Part shown: positions 1 through 6,385 of the stretch, in pieces
Layout of the letters: each line of letters starts with the position of its first letter
Position numbering within the stretch: the first letter of the stretch is position 1
Assembly: GCA_934168325.1 (NCBI GenBank)
Contig: CAKPNG010000053.1
Location: 1-8,163 of the forward strand
Direction: 5' to 3'
DNA length: 8,163 bases
From: an uncultured Bacilli bacterium
Lineage (GTDB): Bacteria; Bacillota_I; Bacilli_A; RFN20; CAG-826
Position numbers and translations under genes: made by a program
The notes under the pieces: generated by a model
The model's database searches: none
Seen by the model: only the letters and a program-made list of their open reading frames with translations
Told to the model about the DNA's origin: nothing

Positions 1-91
1 ACTTGCAAATATGGTTTTCGGAAGTAATACTTAATTGTATTTAATTTTAGGGAGACCTACAACAAAGGGACACAATCGAATAATATCTATA
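1..91. other. Left-edge segment, no gene identified
   Basis: This stretch is visibly richer in G and C than the AT-rich repeats that follow it; examples are the GGTTTTCGG and GGGAGACC runs. All plus-strand frames close within about 45 bases. On the minus strand a short open stretch ends at a stop near position 30. It could be the tail of a gene or mobile element lying beyond the window edge, but I recognise no family. No RNA gene is evident. Confidence 0.3.
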
Positions 92-116
92 TAATTAATT
101 AATTCTTAATTAATTA
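92..116. repeat. AT-only perfect inverted repeat (11-bp arms)
   Basis: The arms TAATTAATTAA (92-102) and TTAATTAATTA (106-116) are perfect reverse complements around a 3-base loop. The stem has no GC pair, and neither strand carries a T-run directly after it. It could be a secondary hairpin in the tail of hpt readthrough transcripts or simply low-complexity sequence. No function can be assigned. Confidence 0.45.
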
Positions 117-120
117 GATA

Positions 121-201
121 ATAAAAAAGATTAATTTCTATTTTAATAATTTTATTAAAATTTATATTACTCAATATAAATTTAATATAAATAGAAATTA
201 A
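121..201 (-). terminator. Probable AT-rich terminator downstream of hpt
   Basis: On the minus strand, 22 bases past the hpt stop, there is a nested inverted repeat. The 13-bp outer arms (189-201 and 131-143) are perfect, and the 11-bp inner arms (173-183 and 158-168) enclose a 4-base loop. The minus-strand sequence just after the structure (130 down to 121) reads TCTTTTTTAT, the expected U-tract. The stem is nearly all A-T, so its strength is uncertain. Position, length and U-tract all fit an intrinsic terminator for hpt. Confidence 0.5.
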
Positions 202-222
202 CCTATTTTAATTAAAAACCCT

Positions 223-780
223 TTATTTCTTCAATATTTTATCCCAATTTTCAATTTGATCTTCACTAGGAACAAATACATAAGGAGTATTTCTTTCTAA
301 TTCATCATAATCAAATCCATAGCCAACTAAGAACTTAGCTTCATTTAAAACTAATCCAACATAATCAGGTTCTAAATCAACTTTTCTTAATGGCTTTTTA
401 TCAACTAAACAACAGATTTTAATATCTTTAGGTTTATAAGTAATATTTAAATAATTTTTTAAATATTTTAAAGTAGTACCAGTATCAATTATATCTTCAA
501 TAATAATAACTTCTTTATTTTCAATATTTTCACTTAAATCTTTCTTTAAATGAATTACTCCTGTAGATTCTGTTCCACTATAACTAGATACTTGTACATA
601 ATCAATAATTAAAGGAAATGTACATTTTTTAATTAAATCATGCATAAATGGTGCAGCACCTTTTAATACACAAATAAATACAGGTACAACGTCTTTATTC
701 ATATAAAGATCATTAAATTTACTAGCTAGCTTAGTAGTAATTTCATCAATTTGCTTACTAGACAAGATTAGTTCTTTCAT
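223..780 (-). CDS. hpt: Hypoxanthine phosphoribosyltransferase (purine salvage)
   Basis: The 185-residue product matches the usual length of bacterial HPRT. This cytoplasmic enzyme joins PRPP to hypoxanthine (often also guanine) to give IMP or GMP in purine salvage. The PRPP loop VIIIEDIIDTGTT lies at about residues 91-103, with the conserved acidic pair E95-D96 and D99. The PPi-loop-like VLKGAAPF is at 38-45, and the C-terminal LVGYGFDYDE (about 151-160) is typical of the family. I chose ATG at 780 because the ribosome site GGGGGAAG (793-786) sits 5 bases upstream. A TTG at 795, which would add five residues, overlaps that site and is unlikely. The gene lies 61 bases downstream of the PucR-type regulator gene on the same strand, with its own promoter-like sequence between them. 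Metabolically it is unrelated to the acetoin cluster. It looks intact. Confidence 0.95.
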   Translation of the reverse strand: MKELILSSKQIDEITTKLASKFNDLYMNKDVVPVFICVLKGAAPFMHDLIKKCTFPLIIDYVQVSSYSGTESTGVIHLKKDLSENIENKEVIIIEDIIDTGTTLKYLKNYLNITYKPKDIKICCLVDKKPLRKVDLEPDYVGLVLNEAKFLVGYGFDYDELERNTPYVFVPSEDQIENWDKILKK

Positions 781-802
781 TATTTCTTCCCCCAAATAAT
801 AT

Positions 803-818
803 AAGTAATTTATTACTT
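803..818. promoter_or_regulatory. Inverted repeat overlapping the hpt -10 region
   Basis: AAGTAAT (803-809) and ATTACTT (812-818) form a perfect 7-bp inverted repeat with a 2-base centre. It covers the proposed -10 hexamer of hpt at 807-812. Such a dyad at a promoter core could be an operator for a dimeric regulator. The sequence is nearly all A/T, so chance occurrence is a real alternative. The cognate regulator is unknown. Confidence 0.3.
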
Positions 819-836
819 TATATACTAATTTGTCAA
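807..836 (-). promoter_or_regulatory. Putative sigma-70-type promoter of hpt
   Basis: On the minus strand a perfect -35 hexamer TTGACA (836-831) is followed, after 18 bases, by TAAATT (812-807), a 4 of 6 match to the -10 consensus. It begins about 50 bases upstream of the hpt ATG and lies between the end of the regulator gene and hpt. No terminator separates the two genes, so readthrough from the regulator is also possible. The -35 is strong; the -10 is only fair. Confidence 0.55.
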
Positions 837-841
837 TTAAA

Positions 842-2026
842 TTATTTTAAATATTTATTAAAATTAAATTTAATAGATATTAAATATTTAATAATTAATA
901 AAGAATGTAGATAATTTAGATTAATTGAAGATGAATCTAAATTATCATTTAAGATATCTTTTATTTTATTTAATCGATATGTAATTGTATTTTTATGTAC
1001 ATATAATTCTTTACTACATTCAGCTAAACTACGATTACATTTAATATATGTATATAAAGTAAAACCTAAAGAAGTATTATTATCAATATCATATTTATAT
1101 AATTTAAGTATATTCTCATGTATTAATGATAATAATACAATATTATCATTAGTACCTATAATAGTAGATAAAAAGATATAATCACTTTCTTTATATAAGA
1201 TATATTCATTTTTATCTATTATTAAATAAGTTAATAATTTCTTTAATATATTATAGACAGTATTAATATTATAAAAATCTAATATTGGAGTAGATAATAT
1301 TCCATATAATTTATTTTTAAAGAAGAAAGAATTAATATCTTCATAATTAAATTCATTATAAAAGAAGATTATTATATATTCTTCTTTAAAAATAATCGAA
1401 GAATCTATAAATAAAAATGTTAATGATATCTCTAATGTTTTTAATATTTTTTTATCTATATTATTAATAGAGATAATAATAAACTTATATATCTTATTTT
1501 TATCTATTATTGAATTATATTTTTCTAAAAAGATAGTTTCATTATTAAATTCTTTATTTATTAAAGAAGTAAAGAAAGAATTTAAATTATTAATATTTTG
1601 ATGTGTATTATTTATTAATAAGTATTTAGTTATTATTTTAGTGATATGAGTTAATAATTCTTTATCTAAATCTATTAATTTTTTATTAAATTCAATAATA
1701 ACTAAATAACCTAATAGATTATTCTCTTTATCTTTTAATTTAATTAATAATCTATTTATATTATCAAAACTAATAATAGCATACTTATCATCAATAAATG
1801 ATTTAGATATTTTATTAATTAGTTCTATAGACCAATAACCTCTTTTAATTGAGTCATAAAAGGTCTTTCCTAATGTATATTCATCTAAAGCAAAATAACT
1901 TATTATTTTATAATTTTCATCAATAATAGCTAAAGGACACTCAATTAATGAATAAAAACCCTTAGTTAACTCATCAATAGTAGTAGATTCTTCTTCAATT
2001 TGTAATAATTTTTCAAAAATATTCAT
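842..2026 (-). CDS. PucR/CdaR-family transcriptional regulator
   Basis: This 394-residue protein ends in the family's helix-turn-helix (HTH_30) at about residues 323-359: TLYTYIKCNRSLAECSKELY followed by VHKNTITYRLNKIKDIL. The N-terminal half (about 1-130) looks like a small-molecule sensor domain. The middle is an Ile/Asn/Lys-rich linker of the kind seen in GGDEF-like PucR central regions, with no catalytic motif visible. Family members activate genes for carbohydrate acids, purines or other catabolic substrates; the ligand cannot be read here. It is divergent from the dehydrogenase-permease-decarboxylase cluster across 103 bases, so it is the likely local regulator of that cluster (inference). 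The ATG at 2026 has no recognisable Shine-Dalgarno, and an in-frame TAG eight bases upstream prevents extension. By eye, GC is clearly lower than in the neighbouring cluster. Confidence 0.85.
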   Translation of the reverse strand: MNIFEKLLQIEEESTTIDELTKGFYSLIECPLAIIDENYKIISYFALDEYTLGKTFYDSIKRGYWSIELINKISKSFIDDKYAIISFDNINRLLIKLKDKENNLLGYLVIIEFNKKLIDLDKELLTHITKIITKYLLINNTHQNINNLNSFFTSLINKEFNNETIFLEKYNSIIDKNKIYKFIIISINNIDKKILKTLEISLTFLFIDSSIIFKEEYIIIFFYNEFNYEDINSFFFKNKLYGILSTPILDFYNINTVYNILKKLLTYLIIDKNEYILYKESDYIFLSTIIGTNDNIVLLSLIHENILKLYKYDIDNNTSLGFTLYTYIKCNRSLAECSKELYVHKNTITYRLNKIKDILNDNLDSSSINLNYLHSLLIIKYLISIKFNFNKYLK

Positions 2027-2129
2027 ATTGGTCTAGTAGCACAAATATATATGAACATTTTATTCTTTTAAAACATTTAACTCAATATTTATTTAGAGTA
2101 TCTTATTAGCGTTTGGAGGAAAATCTATT
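2027..2129. promoter_or_regulatory. Divergent control region between regulator and dehydrogenase cluster
   Basis: These 103 bases must carry both divergent promoters. For the plus strand a weak pair is TTTAAC (2076-2081) with TATCTT (2099-2104) at 17-bp spacing. A good ribosome site, GGAGGA (2115-2120), lies 9 bases before the dehydrogenase ATG. On the minus strand a TATATT lies near 2045-2050, about 18 bases from the regulator ATG, which would give a very short leader. AACATTT occurs twice (2054-2060 and 2072-2078), an 18-bp direct repeat that could be a regulator site. These promoter assignments are tentative. Confidence 0.4.
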
Positions 2130-3230
2130 ATGAAAGATTTATTACTTATGAGAGCACCTTTAAAATATATTCAAGGAAAAGATGCTTTGAAGAAATTTTA
2201 TGAAAATGCTAAAGATTTTGGTAAAAAGTATTTATTTGTATGTTCACATAGTGGCTATAATGCAACTCATGATTTAATTGAAGAATCATTTGGTAGTAGT
2301 AAAACAGTTAGACATTATGAAATTTTTAATGGAATTTCATCAGTTAGTGAAATTAAAAGAATGGAAAAGATAGTTAAAGACGAAAAGATTGATGTAGTCG
2401 TTGGTATTGGAGGAGGAAGTGCAATTGATACTGCTAAAGCAACAGCATATTATACTCATAGAAGAATTGCAATCGTACCAACAGTATGTGCTACTGATGC
2501 ACCATGTACTGGATTAAGTGTTATTTATAACGATGATCATTCATTCAATTCTTATTTATTCTATCCTAATAACCCAGATTTAGTAATTGTTGATAGTGGA
2601 GTTATTTCTAAATCCCCTGCTAAATTCTTAGTTGCTGGTATGGGTGATGCTCTTGGAACTTATTTTGAAGCTAGAGCATGTTATAAAACTCATTCTAAAT
2701 CACTAGAAAATGGTGGAATTACATTAAGTGCTATGGCTTTATGTAAATTATGTTATGAAACATTAATTAAAGATGGTAAAAAAGCTTTAGTTAGTGTTGA
2801 AAATAAGTTAGTTACACCAGAACTTGATGCTATTATTGAAGCTAATACTTATCTTAGTGGTGTTGGTGCTGATAATGGTGGACTTTGTGTCGCTCATAGT
2901 TTCTATAATGGCGTTACTTCAGTTGGTAAAAAGACTGCAATGCATGGCAATTGTGTAGCTTTTGGTACACTTGTTCAATTATTACTTGAAAATGGATGTA
3001 GTGAAGAATATAACCAAGTTAGAGACTTTATGTATTCTGTCGGACTTCCTTTAACTCTTGAAGAAATTGGTCTTGAAGATAGTGATGTTGAAGCTGTTGC
3101 TAAAGCAAGTTGTCTAGCAGGAGAAAGTATTCATAATTTAAGTGGAGATTGTACTCCTAGTGAATTAAAAGATGCTATTTTACTTTGCGATAGATTAGGT
3201 CACGAATATTTAGAAAATTTAAAAAAGTAG
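2130..3230 (+). CDS. gldA: GldA-type glycerol / 2,3-butanediol dehydrogenase (metal-dependent)
   Basis: The 366-residue length is typical of GldA in the iron-containing alcohol dehydrogenase superfamily. These enzymes use a divalent metal and NAD to oxidise glycerol to dihydroxyacetone. Several also interconvert acetoin or diacetyl and 2,3-butanediol. The nucleotide loop VGIGGGSAIDTAKA is at about 91-104, and the family segment PTVCATDAPCTGLSVIY is at 117-133. The expected metal ligands are D173 (GMGDALGTYFEA), H256 (CVAHSFYNG) and H272 (MHGNCVAFG). The ATG follows GGAGGA at a 9-base distance. It is the first gene of the cluster and lies 39 bases before the permease gene. Because an acetolactate decarboxylase is encoded two genes downstream, acetoin reduction to 2,3-butanediol with NADH consumption is a likely role here. 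Sequence alone cannot separate that from glycerol dehydrogenase. Confidence 0.85.
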   Translation: MKDLLLMRAPLKYIQGKDALKKFYENAKDFGKKYLFVCSHSGYNATHDLIEESFGSSKTVRHYEIFNGISSVSEIKRMEKIVKDEKIDVVVGIGGGSAIDTAKATAYYTHRRIAIVPTVCATDAPCTGLSVIYNDDHSFNSYLFYPNNPDLVIVDSGVISKSPAKFLVAGMGDALGTYFEARACYKTHSKSLENGGITLSAMALCKLCYETLIKDGKKALVSVENKLVTPELDAIIEANTYLSGVGADNGGLCVAHSFYNGVTSVGKKTAMHGNCVAFGTLVQLLLENGCSEEYNQVRDFMYSVGLPLTLEEIGLEDSDVEAVAKASCLAGESIHNLSGDCTPSELKDAILLCDRLGHEYLENLKK

Positions 3231-3269
3231 GTTAAATTTTAAAAAACCTTGCAGATTGTAGGTATTTTT

Positions 3270-4514
3270 ATGGAAAATGAAATAAAAGAAAAGAAAAAGT
3301 TTAATGGTATTGGTATTTGGAAATTCTTAAATAAGATTCCTGCTGGTACAATGTTTGTTCCTTTAGTTATAAGTGCAATTATATGTTCTATATGTATTGC
3401 TAGTGGCTTAGGAACTGGAAAGCCTGGAGAAGGATTAACCCTTTGGAATTACTTAGGTAATCCTATGAAAGATTTGTTCGGTAGTACTGGACAAATGCTT
3501 GTTATAGGCTTGATGTTATTCTGTACTGGTACAATGATTAAGCCTCATGATTTTGTTGAAGTATTTAAAAGAGGTATTTGGATTATATTAGCTAGACTTA
3601 TTCCCGCTTATATATTAAGCGTTTTAATCTTTGTATTTTGTCCTAATGGATTTTTAGGAATTGATCCTGTTACATTATGTGTATGTGTAAGTAGTGCTAA
3701 TGCTGCTTTATATATGGGTATTATTCCACCATATGCAGATAATAGTGATAGAGCTACATTCCCAATTATGCTTATATTATCAATGCCTTTATTACCATTT
3801 ATTGTTATATCTTGTTTTGGTGTATCAAGTGGTGATGCTGGTTTAATTGGTAAAATCATGCAAATTGTATCCTTATTATTACCATTTATTTTAGGATTTA
3901 TCTTAGGTAATTTAGATCCTAAAATTAGAGAAGTATTTAAAGGTGGGAATGCTATATTATTACCTTTCTTAGGATTCCAATTTGGTTCAACAATTAATTT
4001 AGCTAAAGCATTTAGTGATGGAATGCTTTGGGTAGCTGCTATTGTATTAATCTTAATTTATTGGGCTGTTACTTTAGTTATTCCTTATATTGTTGATAGA
4101 TTTGCATTAAAAAGACCAGGATATGCTTCAGTAGGTAGTGCTTCTTTAGCAGGTGTTGCTTTAAGTATTCCACCTATGTTTGCTAGTTATTCATTTAATG
4201 GTGTTACTTATGGTGATAAAGTAGGTAATGCTACATTAATCTTAGCTATCGTATTACTTGTTACTAATATATTAGATCCATTCTTTACAAAATGGACTAT
4301 GAATTACTATTTCAAATCGCATCAAGGTGAAAAGATGGCTGATCCTATTAGAGTATTTGAAAAAGATCATCCAGAATTATTAGCTGCTATATATGATGAA
4401 AATGGTAATTATCGTACACATCATCATAATCATGATTTTTATAAGAAAATATTGCATATTAAATCACATAAAGATGATGTAAAAGTTGGTAATAAAGAGA
4501 ATATAGATAAATAA
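3270..4514 (+). CDS. KdgT-family permease with His-rich C-terminal tail
   Basis: This inner-membrane transporter of 414 residues resembles E. coli KdgT, the 2-keto-3-deoxygluconate:H+ symporter. Signature matches are KIPAGTMFVPL near 22-32 and LLPFILGFILGNLDPKIREVF at 203-223, which parallels the LGNLDPELREFF region of KdgT. About ten hydrophobic segments run from 27 to 342. KdgT is about 327 residues; the excess is an insert around 45-70 and a hydrophilic tail (about 345-414) with a cluster HHHNH at 384-388 and further His residues. ATG at 3270 is preferred because GTAGG (3258-3262) lies 7 bases before it. An upstream in-frame TTG at 3249 has no ribosome site. It lies between dehydrogenase and decarboxylase genes, so the cargo may be an acidic keto compound related to acetolactate rather than ketodeoxygluconate (inference). 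Confidence 0.8.
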   Translation: MENEIKEKKKFNGIGIWKFLNKIPAGTMFVPLVISAIICSICIASGLGTGKPGEGLTLWNYLGNPMKDLFGSTGQMLVIGLMLFCTGTMIKPHDFVEVFKRGIWIILARLIPAYILSVLIFVFCPNGFLGIDPVTLCVCVSSANAALYMGIIPPYADNSDRATFPIMLILSMPLLPFIVISCFGVSSGDAGLIGKIMQIVSLLLPFILGFILGNLDPKIREVFKGGNAILLPFLGFQFGSTINLAKAFSDGMLWVAAIVLILIYWAVTLVIPYIVDRFALKRPGYASVGSASLAGVALSIPPMFASYSFNGVTYGDKVGNATLILAIVLLVTNILDPFFTKWTMNYYFKSHQGEKMADPIRVFEKDHPELLAAIYDENGNYRTHHHNHDFYKKILHIKSHKDDVKVGNKENIDK

Positions 4515-4523
4515 AATATAATT

Positions 4524-4528
4524 GGAGG
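4524..4528 (+). promoter_or_regulatory. Ribosome binding site that decides the decarboxylase start
   Basis: GGAGG at 4524-4528 lies 8 bases before ATG 4537. The in-frame TTG at 4522 overlaps this site, so a longer reading from TTG is unlikely. Confidence 0.85.
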
Positions 4529-4536
4529 TTATATTT

Positions 4537-5253
4537 ATGAAAGAGAATAAATTATTTCAAGTTGGTACATTAAATAGTTTAATGATGGGTGACTATCATG
4601 GATCAGTAAGTGTTAAAGATTTACTTAAAAAAGGTAATGTTGGTATTGGAACTTATGATGGTCTTGATGGTGAAGCTATTATCTTAAATGGACATGCTTA
4701 TGATGGTAGAGCTGATGGTAAAGTTAGTGAAATGAAAGATAGTGATACATTACCATTTTCTACTGTAAGTCATTTTGATGAAGGTGTAAAAGAAAATGAA
4801 ATTTCATTTGATTCTATCGAAGATTTTAAGAATAAGATGAATCAATGTATTGGTTCACATAATTACTTCTATATGATTAAAATGGAAGGTACATTTAATG
4901 TAAGAGTAAGATCTTGTTTTAAACAAAAAGAACCTTATGAACCTTTATATAAAGTTGCTTGTGATCAAAGAGAATTTGAATATCATGACATTGAAGGTTA
5001 TGTAATTGGTGTTTATTGCCCAAATTACGTAGAAGGTATGAACTTACCAGGATGGCATATTCACTTCTTAAGTAAAGACTTAACTAAAGGTGGACATATC
5101 CTTAAAGTTACTGGTGAAAACATTAAATTGAAAGTCAATGAACTTAACGGATGGGATGTTTATTTACCACATACTGAAGGATTTGAAAACTGGGATTTAA
5201 CAGAAGATTTAAAAGAAAAAACTAAAGCAGTTGAAGGTTCTTCAAAGAAATAA
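4537..5253 (+). CDS. budA: Alpha-acetolactate decarboxylase
   Basis: This 238-residue cytoplasmic enzyme (EC 4.1.1.5, also called AlsD/BudA) converts (S)-2-acetolactate to (R)-acetoin and CO2. Zinc ligands are visible as H174, H176 and H187 in GWHIHFLSKDLTKGGHIL; their spacing (2 then 11) equals that of the Brevibacillus enzyme (194, 196, 207). E46 in GLDGE, R123/R125 in GTFNVRVR and E214 near the C-terminus (LPHTEGF) match the catalytic Glu/Arg set. The opening LFQVGTLNSLMMGDYHG is family-typical. The length fits a form without a signal peptide. It begins 22 bases after the permease stop and is followed by a strong terminator, so it closes the cluster. No acetolactate synthase is encoded in the window, so its substrate comes from elsewhere in the genome or through the neighbouring permease. 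It appears intact. Confidence 0.95.
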   Translation: MKENKLFQVGTLNSLMMGDYHGSVSVKDLLKKGNVGIGTYDGLDGEAIILNGHAYDGRADGKVSEMKDSDTLPFSTVSHFDEGVKENEISFDSIEDFKNKMNQCIGSHNYFYMIKMEGTFNVRVRSCFKQKEPYEPLYKVACDQREFEYHDIEGYVIGVYCPNYVEGMNLPGWHIHFLSKDLTKGGHILKVTGENIKLKVNELNGWDVYLPHTEGFENWDLTEDLKEKTKAVEGSSKK

Positions 5254-5272
5254 GTTAAATTAAATAACTAAT

Positions 5273-5299
5273 AAAACTACGGTCAAAAGCCGTAGTTTT
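5273..5299 (+). terminator. Intrinsic terminator of the acetoin cluster
   Basis: AAAACTACGG (5273-5282) and CCGTAGTTTT (5290-5299) form a perfect 10-bp stem with a 7-base loop, 19 bases after the decarboxylase stop. The U-run is the 3' end of the stem, followed by CTTG. The GC-rich core stands out from the surrounding AT-rich DNA. It could also work in reverse against minus-strand transcription from the transposase remnant. Confidence 0.85.
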
Positions 5300-5359
5300 C
5301 TTGCTGATTAGGAATTTCTAATTACTGAAAATGAGGTTCAAAAGTTCGCCAGAATTTTA

Positions 5360-6299
5360 AAAATATTGTAAAGAGTCTATTTCATCAGCTTTTTCGCTAT
5401 AAATATTGAAAGGAACATTTTTTTCTTCAATAAACTTTTAAAAAGTTGATAAAAAATTACTCTTAAAATTGAGAAAAAAATTTTTCTAAAGACATATTAA
5501 CTTCAAACTATTCTTCATATTCGAATTTAGGCATTAATAAATTGAAACAAAAAATAAACCAAAAATTGAAGTTGTATCTTTCTAAAAATGTTCAAAAAAA
5601 TAGTAATAAGTTGATTAATAAAATCTTTCGCATTAAATGTGCCTTAAATTATCTTATTAACAAGTTTATTTCTTGGATTTTCTTTAGTACCAACATTTAA
5701 TTTTTTCAGTAAACATATAGTACGTATAAAGAGGTATTTTGTTAGGGAAGCTTCTCATTCTTAGATATTTTTCATCAATTTGAAGATGTACGTTATCACT
5801 AAATTCTTTAATTTTGGTTTGCTTTTCGTCTAAATATATTTTTGTATTTTTGATAGTGCGATATATTGTCAACTTAGAAATCACACGATTAGGAACAATA
5901 GTTCTTCCTATTTTTCTACAAGATGTTTCATTAATTCTATCCATTATTTTAAGAATTAATTCATCAGATATTTTTTATATTTACTGATTTTAACTTCAAA
6001 TCTAAAAGATAGTAATATTTTTTGATACTCTCATCATAATAATAATCGTCGTTTAAAAGTTAAATAGCCTTTTGTAGTTAATATCGATCTATTTTAATTG
6101 ATTTTAAATATTTTAGCTTAATTTTGAATAATTCATCATCGAGCGTTTTTAATAACTCAGAGTAACTAGAAATTGCCAATTTATCAACTTTTTCAAAATA
6201 TTCAGTTAAACTATCATTAAAATTTGCTAATGTATTTATATAGAACCCTCTTTTTATTTCGCAAATATAATTATAGGATTCTTTTATTTTTTTATCGAC
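5360..6299 (-). pseudogene. Decayed ISLre2/UPF0236-like transposase
   Basis: Minus-strand pieces in shifting frames resemble this transposase family in order. Piece 1 (6299-6081) reads open for 73 codons but lacks a start, and ends in a stop. Piece 2 (6059-5967) contains YYYDESIKKYYYLLD. A frameshift near 5967 leads to piece 3 (5968-5687), which contains SCRKIGRTI, VISKLTIYRTIKN and VHLQIDEKYLRMR, matching the family's Y-LLD, S-RK and L-ID-E regions. After another shift near 5700 comes VGTKENPRNKLVNKII (to about 5647). Then comes a scrambled stretch, and a last piece (about 5428-5360) with EEKNVPFNIYSEKADEIDSL. The C-terminal third, including the expected GCSAEG motif, is missing. About 940 bases remain of an element usually near 1.5 kb, and I see no clear terminal repeats. 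Family assignment is from memory of conserved motifs. Limits are approximate. Confidence 0.7.
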
Positions 6300-6325
6300 C
6301 TACAAATATGAAACGCAAACTAAAA

Positions 6326-6355
6326 TGGCAAAAATGTTGATATTTTGGCAAAAAT
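6326..6355 (+). repeat. Paired TGGCAAAAAT motifs, candidate operator
   Basis: TGGCAAAAAT occurs at 6326-6335 and again at 6346-6355, exactly 20 bp apart and so on the same face of the helix about two turns apart. The pair brackets the proposed -35 hexamer of the following gene. The right copy lies inside an imperfect palindrome, ATATTTTGGCAAAAATAT (6340-6357), with eight of nine pairs matching. The position is that expected for a repressor site. The same 10-mer recurs inside the downstream gene, which encodes a winged-helix protein, so autoregulation is the natural inference. Confidence 0.6.
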
Positions 6356-6365
6356 ATAGTAATAT
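6337..6365 (+). promoter_or_regulatory. Putative promoter of the AlbA_2 regulator gene
   Basis: TTGATA (6337-6342) and TAATAT (6360-6365) are separated by 17 bp. An overlapping TATAAT (6363-6368) is a perfect -10 but would need a 20-bp spacer. Either choice puts the transcript start at about 6372-6375, giving a leader of only 10-15 bases that barely covers the ribosome site. The -35 lies between the two TGGCAAAAAT copies. Confidence 0.5.
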
Positions 6366-6373
6366 AATATCAA

Positions 6374-6379
6374 GAGGTG
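6374..6379 (+). promoter_or_regulatory. Ribosome binding site that decides the AlbA_2 gene start
   Basis: GAGGTG (6374-6379) is followed after 6 bases by ATG at 6386. The in-frame GTG at 6377 is part of this site, so it should not be taken as the start codon. Confidence 0.8.
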
Positions 6380-6385
6380 AAAATA

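Noticed and set aside
781..795. TTG start adding five residues to hpt
   Set aside because: The TTG overlaps the GGGGGAAG ribosome site for ATG 780, and the family N-terminus fits the shorter form.
3249..3269. TTG start adding seven residues to the permease
   Set aside because: There is no ribosome site before the TTG, whereas GTAGG is suitably placed before ATG 3270.
3608..3859. Minus-strand open frame of 83 codons inside the permease gene
   Set aside because: It lies wholly within a well-supported plus-strand gene, has no ribosome site, and resembles no family.
5684..5944. A stand-alone 86-residue minus-strand protein
   Set aside because: It is the longest surviving piece of the transposase remnant. 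Its ATG is an internal Met, and the similarity continues in other frames on both sides.
6377..6385. GTG start giving a 449-residue AlbA_2 protein
   Set aside because: The GTG is part of the GAGGTG ribosome site of the ATG at 6386.
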